This document shows, piece after piece, positions 43,974 through 55,386 of a stretch of 64,000 nt of DNA. How positions within the stretch are numbered: the stretch's first letter is position 1; the number at the start of each line of letters is the position of its first letter. Under the pieces are notes generated by a model. The model searched no databases. It was not told the origin of the DNA and worked only from the letters and a program-made list of their open reading frames with translations. The position numbers and the translations under genes were made by a program. Source of the DNA: Diaporthe sp. PMI_573 (lineage: Eukaryota > Ascomycota > Sordariomycetes > Diaporthales > Diaporthaceae); the NCBI GenBank assembly GCA_021399435.1, contig JAJTUP010000051.1, positions 186,001 to 250,000 of the forward strand. The letters are read 5' to 3'.

Positions 43974-46900
43974 CTATGATAAAGCCTGTCGTAGTTCCTT
44001 TCGCAATTGTTAGTCAGCCAGAAACGTCAAGTGGAAACCACGATTCGCAACGTACCATTACTTTGTTTTGTCTTTCTTGACGATTCTTTGACAGAAGCCT
44101 GTCAATCAGTCCCTGCTTGGCCTGTTGGATCTGCCGGACATGCTAAAGGCCAATTGTTAGCGAATGTGGAAAGTCAATCGCAAGCACGAAGACTGACGAA
44201 CCTCCTCGATTGACTCTTTGATGAAGAAGCGGACTGTCACGACATGCCTGGTCTGTCCAAGCCGGTACACCCTAGCCAGAGCTTGTTCTTCTATGACTGG
44301 ATTCCATTGTGGCTCCATCAAATACGCACGGCTTGCAGCTGTTAGATTGAGCCTGACGTAAATAGGTGTTAGTCCTTGCAGCCATGATGTGGATCGTGAT
44401 AACTGGAACATACCCGACAGCGCCACAAGACAGTGACATGAGCAGCACTGCTTCTCCTTCAGATTCTGAGAAGCGCTGCAAGATGGCACCTCTTTTATTG
44501 ACTGGTACACCTCCATCAACTTGCAGACACGTGAACCCTGCTCGTGTCAGTGCCGATGAAGCGAGATCTAAGGTCGACTTCCAGAACGAGAACACGATAC
44601 TACGCACGATTAGGTAAGTTCTCCCACAATACATTGTGCTTGTATGCCTGTACTGACCTTTTCTTTGCCTGTCCCTGGCTTGTCAAGTCACTGACCAGGG
44701 CTTTAACTTTGGTTGAAAGCACTATGCTGGGCTTCGAATGTCCCCGGAGTGTGCCCTCCATTGAGAGTTGTGACTCCAGCCCGAGCATCGGAGCCCCCTG
44801 ATGTGAGTTTCCCAATGCTCCGATAGAATCTGAAAAGCAGGACCGACATTGAGTGGATCCCTTGCTTGCGATGCTCTTCATGCGTTGCGAGAGGCTGTTT
44901 TCGGGCTCGGGCTCAGGCTCAGGTGAAGTCAAAATCAAAATCCCACAGATTGTGCATGTTGAGGTCGATTCTGTCAGATCATCCTGATGCAGAGGCTGAT
45001 TCCCAGAAACAAGGGCAGCGTCAAGGTCTTCCCGGTCAAGTGACGCTTGTGAGCTGGATTCTGACGCAGCAGCATCTGACGGAGTACCTTTTGGATCCGT
45101 AGAACATCCCAGATTGCACAACATCCTCAGGGCGTTGATATGCGACATGAGGTTCACGAAGCCGTTTCCTCCATCTTCTGAGCTGATTTTCTCGTCAAAA
45201 TATCGAATTATGGCCCGTTTTGCCTGGTCGTATTTAGCCTTGTCTTGGTCATCGAATCCAAGGGGTATCACGATATCTGTCCGTCTGGGCAGAGAGAGTA
45301 TATCCTTGGGACGCCTGAGCATTATGAACCTGAGCAGTGTCTTGAGTCTCTCTATAGCTAGTTCTGGATTATCCGATTCCAATATAATGTCTGTCTGCTC
45401 ACTATATTGATAGAGACGAAGGAATCGAAGCAAGCTGAAGAGTTCCGACAGGCGGTTCTGGATTGGTGTTGCAGTGACCGCCCATCTGCAGTTTGCATTC
45501 AAGGCACAAGCGGCCTGAGCTGTCGCTGAAAGGTTATTTTTGATTACCTGGGCTGAAAAGAAGTCAGACTATTTAATGTTAATGGAGACCCTGCTTTGGG
45601 ATCATTACCTTCATCCAGAATCACTCGGTGCCAATAGTGGGTGAAGACGTTTGTTCTTGCACCCTTGGAAATCCATTCGCGGGCAAGTGTCGAGTAGGTG
45701 GTAAGGACGACATCAAAATCTGAGAAGCTGTAGGACCTCGTAATTCGACTAGGCCCATGGTACAAAAACCACGATAAACGGCCCGGTAATGTGCGTCTGA
45801 TCCAGGGTCAGCTAACTCCTCAGGTCTTCGAGTAGCATTGATGAACTCACTCTCGAAGTTCCGTTTCCCAGTTTGAGAGAACTGTTTGATTAGCAGTGCA
45901 TATCACGACAGAGAGAACGTTGGAAACTTGCTCACGGGAAGGCGGCACCACAACCAGCGTTGTTTTTCGTACTCGTCTCGGTTCTGGGTGCGCAATAGTA
46001 TCCTGCGCAATTAACGCGATCATGCTGAGGGTTTTGCCTAGACCCATGTCATCGGCTATGATGCCTCCACAGAACGAATGTGGGCGGGCATAATGTTGAG
46101 AGTAATCTATATTGTTCAGATATCTGGATTTGGATGAGTTGAAGTCGTACTTCCAGAAAACAAGATTCTCAGGGGTTTCTAAAAAACTTACGCCGTGTTT
46201 CCAGTGTCGTCCACAGTCATGGACCACACATTGCCATTTTCGATGTCAAGTTGCCAGCCTTGCTCTCGGCGAAGCATGAATGTTAGGCCTCTCATCTGAT
46301 GGCTGTACCAGGGAAATGTGAGCTTCTATGAACAACAGCTTTTCGTGTGATAACTAATAGATAGCAATACCTTTTTAGGCATGTGCGAAGCGATGCAGAT
46401 CCTTCGGTCTCCGGCAGATTGTCATCGGAAATGAAGTCTCGTAGGACATCGATCGATTTCAAGGGGCCGACCTCGGTAGGAGAGACATCCTTTTTACGCT
46501 TGAAGCTCATGGTGTAGAGACCCTTAGTATTCTGAAACTTTTGGGGGTTCCAGTACAAAGTGTTCCTCTCTGCATGAATCGGGTCCTGGAGGTAGACCTC
46601 GGCTTCTTGCAGTGTATCTCCAACGTCGCTGGCAAGCTCTCTTGCCCCGTAGATAGTCAGCCATAGAGTGCCTGGCTGATATGTGACAGCATTGGAAGCT
46701 GGAATCCAAATGAGGTCGCACTCGATTCCTTCATTCTTTAGAAGCTCAAGTAACTTGAAGTCGCGCTTTCCAAGGCTTCCATAGGTGGTTTGGTCTGGCT
46801 GGAAAAGTTGTCCTGTATCATTCACTCGCAACTTTACTCGGTGTGGCAATCTTTCCACCTTGGATAAGGACAGACTTGTTATCTTGAATTGAATTAGATA

Positions 46901-47269
46901 AACTCAATGCCAGTATTGTATATATGTCAAGGCGGTGCACATACTGATCCAAAGCAAACCAGATCGTCAATGTTCGCGAGGCGGTCTAATTCTTGAGAGA
47001 AGTTAGCATATGAGCGAGTATTCAGCTGATGTTTGTATTGTCTCGGATAGCTCGTTTAGCAGATGATTTGGCCCCTCACCTGTCTGGAGAGGTAGTGAAG
47101 AAGGTAGGTATTCTAGTTGACGTTCATGTTTCAATGAGAAGATTTGAAGGTTGTCCTTCAAGTCCTGGTTGCGAATTTCTTTGTGAACGGGCGAGATGCC
47201 TCCACTTTCGATATCTCTTATCCGCTCTAAGCGAACATGTTTCGCGGGTGTTTCAATACCATCATCCAT
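43974..47269 (-). CDS. SNF2-family DNA-dependent ATPase, Rad5/HLTF-like (12 exons)
   Basis: The exons are 47269-47080, 46985-46945, 46882-46371, 46302-46192, 46123-45936, 45881-45851, 45796-45609, 45552-44658, 44599-44414, 44352-44202, 44142-44056 and 43997-43974, giving 867 residues. Helicase motif I is ADDMGLGKTL, motif Ia VVVPPSLLSNWETEL, motif II DEAQ, motif III TATPIQNRLSELF, and motif V/VI LNLTAASR with ARVYRLGQTR. Between the lobes lies a small CTICG ... CRSC cluster, a degenerate RING or zinc site in the position of the Rad5/HLTF RING. The N-terminal ~200 residues resemble the region before the helicase in HLTF-like proteins. Such enzymes remodel chromatin or act at stalled forks. Whether this RING remnant still works as an E3 is doubtful. 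The gene is head to head with the NLR at 47999. Confidence 0.88.
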
Positions 47270-47998
47270 GACTCCCGCCGGGGACGAAGCTGGACAGTGG
47301 ACAGGACCGCACAGTGTGACAACAGTTCAGCAGCTGAGTTCCACGCTGCAGTGAGGTGTGACTGTAGAACAGAGTCTTGAACGCTGGTCTTGCAGACCGT
47401 AGGTGAACAGAATTCGGTCGGTCTGTGAATATTTACAAAACTTGAGCTCGAGTGTGGACAGACACACAAAGTAAGTGTCATGGTGGGTGGGCAGTCGCCA
47501 GTGGCACAGCCCCCCGGAGGGCGCAGCAGTGCGCAGCAGCTAGCCGTGGACTTGGGTAAATCGCAAGGCGCTTGATCGGGCGTCAACTTCCCTGGAATGT
47601 TCCGCGTTGCTGCATGGTGCGTTGCCCCCTGGTTTATCCATTAGTATATCCTGGTTCGCGGAGAGCCTTCAACGACGGCTAGCCTGCAGGCACTGAGGAA
47701 AGGATCGGCTCCCTATGCAAGCAGCAGGGCATGGGACTGGCCAAGCGGCGGTAACACCTGACCAATCTTGCAATTCAATGGATGACTGCAGCGACGTGGA
47801 CTGCGCTGCGCCATGCAAATGAGATGAGCGTCAGCCACTGTATCACCTCGGACACTGCAAGCTGAAAACAGGCAGTAAGTCGGCTTAGCGAGTATAGAAG
47901 GGCATTGAGCTGTCAGGCCTGAGGGTTTCACCTACCAGGGATGGCAAATTGGGTTCTCACATATTTCTCCATTCTGCTCGGAAGGTTGATTGTAAAGA
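47270..47998. promoter_or_regulatory. Divergent intergenic region, SNF2 / NLR-like gene
   Basis: 729 bp containing the promoters of the minus-strand SNF2 gene and the plus-strand NACHT gene. No gene is seen. Confidence 0.5.
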
Positions 47999-50900
47999 AT
48001 GGCGCAAAGACAACTGGATCTGTCCTGTGAAAGGCTCCGAAAAGACCTCAACGCTGAGGAGGACAAGGCGATCAGAGCAACTGCCCTGGAAGATGTTCGT
48101 GCAACTATCGCTCAAACTGAGAGAGAGCTGGCATCCCGACAAAGCCTTCGAAACTTTGACAGGCTTTCTCCCTATGTCAATGCTATCGAGCACTATGGCA
48201 AAGTAATCGAGGTATTCTGTAAATCGGATCTTTTGGTGCCTTACATTTGGGTAGGTCGTCTGTCACTACCTCTTGGTGTAACTCACTCTAACCTGAAGTC
48301 ACATGGGGATACTAGGCACCTCTGAAGTTCATAATATTGGTATGCGAGGTCTCGTTTCTAGTAAAGAGCTACTCCCACAAAATAGAGCTCAGCTCTAACC
48401 GAAGCAGGCTGTCAAGGAACAAACGCGCGCATTGGATCGAATACTTGGTGCATATGCTCAGGTTGGCAACGCCCTGCCCCGTTTCTCTGCTCTTCAAGAG
48501 TCATTCAAAAAAGATCACGACTTCCAAACGCTCTTTGCCTTCTTATACGATGACATCACCGAGTTCCACCGCGAGGTCTACCGACTAATACGAAGAAAAT
48601 GTAAGATTCCACATCCGTTGACAATTGCGAATGGGTGCTAAAAGAAGATGCAAGCCTGGCCATTATTCTTTTCTTCAGCATGGGGCCGCTTTGAACGCCG
48701 ATTGAGCTCTCTAATCACCAGTATCGAAAAGATAAGCGCCCTAATCGACAAGCAAACAACGACATTCCATATTCTGGAGGTCAAAGAATGGAGACGAAAG
48801 TCGCTGGAAGACTTCAACACACTGGAAGCACGTAGGACAGCGGAACAATGGCAAGCAGTCCTGAATTGGCTTGGTACTGAGGTTCAGGCTCAGAAAGACA
48901 AGCTAGACTGGCTGAATGCTCGAAGTCATGAGGGCACTTCGACTTGGATCGTCAACCACAACAAGTTCAGATCTTGGTTACAGAGGGGCCGCGGGAGTCC
49001 TGTTGTATGGATTCATGGGAAGCCTGGGTCTGGTAAGTTTGCCATGCTTTTAGCTGTCCTGGACCAACTTTATATGCTGATGTACAGTACAAGGCAAGTC
49101 TGTCCTGGTATCACAGGTCGTATCATTTATCACTACCACCCCAAAGAACAAAGACCAAGTCCTGTTTTTCTTCTGCAACTACCGGACACAAGCTCATCAG
49201 GTCACGACTCAGATCTTCAAAGCTTATCTAGCTCAATGTGTCTCCCAAGATCACGACATAGCGCCGTTTCTTTATGAAGAATACGTGGCGAAGGGACTCT
49301 CGCCAGTGGCTAAGGTTCTGAAACCGGCGCTGGTGGCTGTCTCCCAGTCTGCGGATATGGTTAGGTTAATTGTGGATGGACTCGACGAGATCGAAGCGAC
49401 CGAGCACAAGCCGGTTCTTCGAGAGCTCAAAAGAATAACCAAAATCTGCGGCGAGACTTGCAAACTTCTCATAGCCAGTCGAGACATTCCAAGTATTCGA
49501 TCTCTGCTTGGGAAAACGCCCCAGATCTTCCTAGGAGACGAGAGAAACGTGATAGAGGATAGCATGCGCCTCGTAGTTGGTGCAAAGTTGACGGAGCTTA
49601 ATGAAAGTCTGAAGGGAAAGCTTGAAGCAGATCAGATGGAAGTGCTTCAAACCTCTATCATCAACAATGCTGAAGGTGAATACTTCTTTCTGTATTACCA
49701 CCCAAATAAAAGAAATGTTACTAATCTCAAACTCAGGCATGTTTCTATGGATCAGCCCAATTCTTAAGCTGCTAGAAGAGTCTGGTAGTCTTGTTGAGCT
49801 GGAGTCCATCGTCACTACGCTCCCTAGGGACCTGGAAGAAATGTCGGTGAATTCAGCCCAATCTAATTCGCTAGTAACTTTGGAAGTTACCCTTGCTGAG
49901 GTCAATCTGTCGACAGGTATCGAAAGCTTTTCGACAGAATCCGCAGTCGTTGTGACACTCCCAGACTGTCAAGAGTCTCAAGGATGTTTGAGTGGCTCCT
50001 CTTTGCAGAGGGGGAGGGCCATATTCAAAAATATGATGTTCTCCTTGGATCAAGTCTCCATGAAGACTGCATGATTCTGAATAGAAAGAACATGCCTTTA
50101 CCTACCGCTCTAGACATCTGCAAACCACTGATCGAGGAAGGTCCAGGTGGGACCGTGGCTTTGATACATTCTACACTGCCGTAGTACGTCCATCTGTCAT
50201 CAACCTCCCTGCAGCGAGCTTTGGCATCTCTGATACTTCACAGCTTTCTCATCAAATCTCATAACGGGCCTCTCATCTCTCCACGTACTTCTCACGAGCA
50301 TATCGCGTTTGCCTGCGTATCCCACCTAATTCAGATTCTGCAGCTTGTTCAACCTGAGGTCCAACCTGAGGAAAGGATGAAGGCCGTCGGTCTTGGATGC
50401 CTGGGACTGCAAAGATATGCCAATGAGAATTGGATATCCCATGTCTTGAACTACCTCGATAAGGTTACTCACGCAGAGCTCAGCTTTGATGTTCCCCTGA
50501 TAAGACAGCTTTTGCAACTCACCGTCAGTCATGACGTGTTATTGCAGACACTGAGGCCCAACACTGATGGAGATGACAAAGGAACGGCCCCAGCTCCAGC
50601 CTTGCAAAAGCTAAATGCTTTCCCTGGAGTATGTGACCTGATCAGGCGTGTAATTTCCTTTCAAGACTCTTTCACTGCTCAGCAGCTTGTCGACGGGCCT
50701 GGTATGCAATTCCATTCCTTTTCTTCCTGGTGATATGCCCAGGTGTAAGCTGACCGACCTCCTATCTATCTCCTTAGACATTCTGGCGGTCGAATCAGAC
50801 ACAACTCTCTTCTCGCTCGCAAATTCGAATTATCAGGCTGTTGTTGAGCGTCTACTGCGGTCGACAACCTCGGCTGGTCTTACAGAGGCTGACCTGATTG

Positions 50901-53900
50901 CCTTTAAGGCTCAGTTCGGGCACACTGCATTTGCTTGTCCCGTCAAAGGCTGTAATCTCGGGTTCTCATCTGAAAATGAGCTCAATGACCACAAGACGCA
51001 ACGACATAAGCAACGACTGAGATGCTATCAGGGAAATTGTGTAAACAACGATGTTGGTTTTGCGAGTCCGAGCAGTCTTCACCAGCACGTGAAAAAAGTG
51101 CACAAGAACGAAACTCCACGAATTCCGAAAGCGCTCAAGAGGAGGAAGATTACCGAAGACCAGGAAACACCTGTATCTCCGGGCTCTGACCCAATTGACA
51201 GATATCCTCTGGCTTCGGGTGAAATGCTTTCCGCCATCAGTAAAGTTCCCCCGCACCATCTTCCCAACAACGGCTTGGGCGATCTCGAACTCGAACACCT
51301 TGCCCCTCAGTACAAGAAGGCAGGGGATGATTGGCTCGCCTTCTTCTCCGATTCAAACGGTACGAAAATGGAGAGGTACATAAAGGATCTCGCCAGGGAC
51401 CTCTTTGAGGCAGTGAAGACGTGTCACGGTGACATCAAGACGCTTGAACGCCTTTCCGAACTTCTTCCAGACCTTCTGACAGCATTTGCTGTCAAGATTG
51501 GTCACCAAGCCTTGAACCAGACCGATCTCGACATAGCTTATGTTGTACAAACGCATAGGGGGTATGCCACCACGACAGGATTGATCTAGCTGAGTGCCGT
51601 GGCTGACGACTATTTTAGGGAAATACAGTCTTTATTTCAGGAGGAGTCTCTCTCTGCAGAGGACCACAAAGGTCGATGACGCACGCCATGGTGAACTTTC
51701 CATAGAACGGTTTCTTGAGGATCACACCACAGAATTCGACAGACTGCCTGAAGACAAGTTGCCCGAATCTCCGGAGGGATCCGGTCCAGACCTCGAGGAC
51801 AAAAAATCAGAAGTAGACGCGGGTAAATACCGGGACTATGTTCTACAGGGTCCGGCATATCAATGGCTCATCGGAACTTTGCAAAGAGAGTCCGCTCTGA
51901 AACGTGCGACCCCAGTTGATGTCATGAACAGAATTCGAGCAGACATCCTAGCCGCCTTGCCTGCCTCGCTCAGTGTTAGCAGACGCCCCCCAACTCAACG
52001 ATACAAAGCGACATTCGAACTCCGTTGGGATCCCCTTGTTTTTGTGGAGGAGCAGTCATACACTGAAGCAGCTGAAATTGCTCTGAGGAGAGCTATCACT
52101 ATCACAGGCACCGCAGACGACGCACAGGCTGCGACGACAGAAGATTACCTTGTACAAACCTGGCCAAACGGTGGACAAATCATGCAGTTGGTCGAAGACG
52201 TTACTCGCTGCGGCCGAAAGAGTCCCGTTGCATGTATGTACAACCCAGTCCGTTGAGACTCATGTCTTCTCAGATAATCACAACTCCGCCCTTTACTTCC
52301 TATTTACTAAGCACTTCCTGCTAACTAACATCTCCCACACTTCAGGTGTTCTATCAGATAAGACTGAGCTAGAGGTATGGATTGATGATGATAAATTTGT
52401 AGCACTTGCCACCGGACCGGCGGATTCGATTGTAGAAGTCGGCCAGCAGTTTGCATGGTTAGGTGGAGCATTAAAGTCGTCGACTTCCGAGACTGGGATC
52501 GCACCATGCGCTCCTTTCATTTCAAGTGCCACGTTGAAGCCGACGGATACTCTATCATCAGAATCAGACAAAGAACCGGAGATTATCTGCGTGATTGACT
52601 TCGATATTCAGCTTCCTGACATCGACAACACAGAAAGACCTGGACAATGCTGGCAAAATATGTTCAGGAACCCGGTGATGGTGGTCGGCTACCCTATCCT
52701 CTCCAAATCAGCGAACAATCCTGGGCTTGGTCTCGAGATGCCACTAAATATGATGCCGATACTGGCCGGTTCTGATCGAGTTTATGAGTTCGAAGACAAA
52801 ATTCTCATCAAAGGGTTTTCGACTATGGTCAGCACAACAAAGCGGCTCGGGAATATCATCGTTTGGCATTACTTCTACAATGTCGACCGCGGCAAAATAT
52901 CACACCTTGATCTGATGCTAGAGCATGAGTTCAATGGAAGTCTCAGCTTATCTGAACTCGAAAGTGCTCGACATGTGGTCGGTTGGTGTTCGGAGTGCAA
53001 ATTCTACGCAGGTAAGCAGTCTATCCTGCGACTATTGCCTGAAAGCGCATTACTAACTCACAGTAGGAATGCTAAACGCGAGTAAAGACTTGAAGCGTGT
53101 CAAAGGTCTTCCACAGCCTTCAGTTGGCTGTCGCCTCGACAGGATCTCTCTTTCAGGCGGCAGAGTCATCTCTGCTAGTGCGTCCATTGCAATTGGCCTT
53201 AAGGACCTGCCTGCACACCTTACTATCAAAGGCTACATCAATAAACTCAAATCGATAGACGAAAAGTACGTTGTTTTCTGGGATGAGGCAGATAAGAGAG
53301 GTTGGCTGGTGAACGGGACTAGTGCCTTACTCCATCTCGTGCGTGCTTCGCTTCATCACAGCAGCCAAGACAAATTTTCATCTGTTTTCCGCTGGAAGCA
53401 GAGTAACATGACGGAATCAGATTCTGCTGTCGAAGTGCTCATTAATTTGGCAAATAGAGGACTCGAACTCTATGCTGATAAACCCACGGTCTCCGATGAG
53501 GACGAGGTGAAGCTAGAGGACGATGCCGAGAAGGAGTCCACAGCCAAGAAGCGCAAATGGGATTACTATACCTTCCAGGACCTTGTGGAGCAGCACTACC
53601 ACTACCTGGACCAGATTATCGACTATCAGGCCCGAGCGGAGGCAAGAAACGGCGTCAATCTGAAAGCAAACTTTCGAACTCGTCTGGAGGGATGGGACTT
53701 TGTGGAACTCGCCACAGACTCGAGCATTCAGATATTTCCTCGCGTAGCTACTCTCCATGCACTGGGCTGGGGCTGGGTTGACTTCATTCGTTCCATTGGC
53801 GCAGTAACACTCTTCGCTTCTCATTTCGGAGAGCTCATGAGGCCAGAGGTGTTCGATGGAATGTGTCCCAAATGGAAGACTCTTCCTAAGGGCAGGTATT

Positions 53901-54520
53901 ACCTCGCTGCGAGCGGCGCGGACTTGAAAAAAGTCAGTTTCGATTCTGGGAGTCTGGTATGGCACTCACCCACTGAGCCCGTCGCGTCCTGCCGTTGCCA
54001 GGAACGCTCAGCCTTGAGGACATACTTTGGCGGCCACTATGATCCAGTTCAGGTCTTCTACCCCAAGCGTTCTCGACTCATCCGGCCAACAAATCGATGC
54101 CACACAATATACACCAACGGCGCCTATGTATTTGGACACAATGTCACCTGGCCATACAACTGGAAAGCAGGCAAGAAGGAGGACGAAGATGACTTGGAAC
54201 CAAGAAGCTCAGGCGACTCGTCAGACTCAGGGTTCTGTGAGGACCTTGCCCAGGCTTCCATTGATCAAAGCTCTCAGAGCAATGTTAGTGTGACGGATAC
54301 GACGATACTTTCACCACCGCAATCCGACCCCTCGACCACGCGTTCATCAGAGCCGCCCTTGACTCCATCAACGGGGCCAAGCCATGTGAATCCAGAGGGT
54401 TCTTTACCACATCGCTTGACTTCGAAGCGATTACAGCCGTCAGACCCATCATTCGAGTCCGAGACAGGCCACAGTGATGATGCGCATAGGCAAGCGAGAC
54501 GTCTGAAGAGACAGAAATGA
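47999..54520 (+). CDS. Giant NLR-like protein: DUF7708, NACHT, C2H2 finger and a large C-terminal region
   Basis: Thirteen exons are phase-compatible: 47999-48250, 48316-48339, 48408-48600, 48679-49032, 49094-49675, 49737-49842, 49917-50180, 50244-50701, 50778-51561, 51619-51671, 51733-52233, 52346-53011 and 53067-54520. They give 1,896 residues. The N-terminus is DUF7708-like (YVNAIEHYGKVIEVF). NACHT has Walker A GKPGSGKS (270-277) and Walker B LIVDGLDE, then MFLWISPILKLLEE and LDICKPLIEEG. A C2H2 region follows (CPVKGCNLGF ... HKTQRH; CYQGNC ... HVKKVH). The last ~800 residues carry AYQWLIGTLQRE, ELRWDPLVFVEEQ and NIFRNPV-like blocks of another fungal family, ending KRQK. STAND proteins of this kind act in fungal non-self recognition. 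Two donors are non-consensus (GTCGGT, GTCGAT). If the second is not used, the protein stops at 51679 and the rest is a separate gene. Confidence 0.75.
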
Positions 54521-55386
54521 ACAGAGGTGGATAGGTAATAGTAATATAATACACGACATGGCGTTTGATACAGCCGGCATGCACCGACCAGACACATTGA
54601 TTTCCTTTAGAGGTATTCAACTCGCAACCTGTGTTACGTCACGGAACCTGATTCTTTCCCCCGCGCCTTGCCCTCGGAGGCAGTGAGACCCGAAAACTGG
54701 TGTTGGCGGTGCCCGTTCCCAAGTTGTGTGCCGCCTCCTTTACCTTTGGAGGCTGTCAGTGCCGAAGAGATACCTCATGGTCATCGCCGAAGACGCAAGG
54801 CGGGCGGGTCAAGAGCCGGCGGTCAGCCGGTGCGTCCGGGTAGAAACAGGAGGAAAGGTGGGCATTTGTGCCGACCAATTCTCCGCGCTAAGCCTTTGGA
54901 GGCCGGTCTCACACGCGGCGGCCCCTAAGGGTAATCGCACGCGATGGTGTGGAATACGACCCCCGACGACATTGCCGGCCCGGATAATCGCATCCACCTC
55001 ACCGTGGCCGCTAAAGGTAGTCGCACGCGGTGGCGTGCAATGCCGCTCCCGACGTGGTCCAGCCGGCTTCCATCGCGCCGCTGGTTTCGCTCACTCGTGT
55101 GGAGGCATCGCCGGCCCGGATAGTCGCTCTCGTCTTGGCCAGGTCCAGGACGAAGCGAGGTCCTTCTAGGAACCATTAATCTCCGCGGTCCTTGTAGCTC
55201 TTCCCGATCACCTCTACCCGCCTCCACAAGATACAAGGTTTTTTTTTTCAGATACTCGTGACTTACCCAAACAACCTACTTTTCTCCTACATCCATTCAG
55301 AATCCTCGACGCGAAGACGCTCCTCTCTGTCCACTTCTTGTCTTGACCTTTCTGCAACTTGCAGCGCATTGGAACGACCGACAAAA
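54521..55386. other. Intergenic region with degenerate GC-rich repeats
   Basis: A GC-rich stretch at about 54920-55130 contains diverged repeat units, such as ggtaatcgcacgcg at 54930 and ggtagtcgcacgcg at 55016, and two copies of a ccggcccggata(a/g)tcgc element. Downstream lies the amine oxidase promoter with a T tract near 55240. No gene is recognised. Confidence 0.5.

Noticed and set aside
51594..54520. Separate gene for the C-terminal half of the NLR-like locus
   Set aside because: The frame has no ATG for over 300 bases, starts in mid-domain, and joins the NACHT gene in phase through a 61-nt intron. Kept as an alternative in the feature text.
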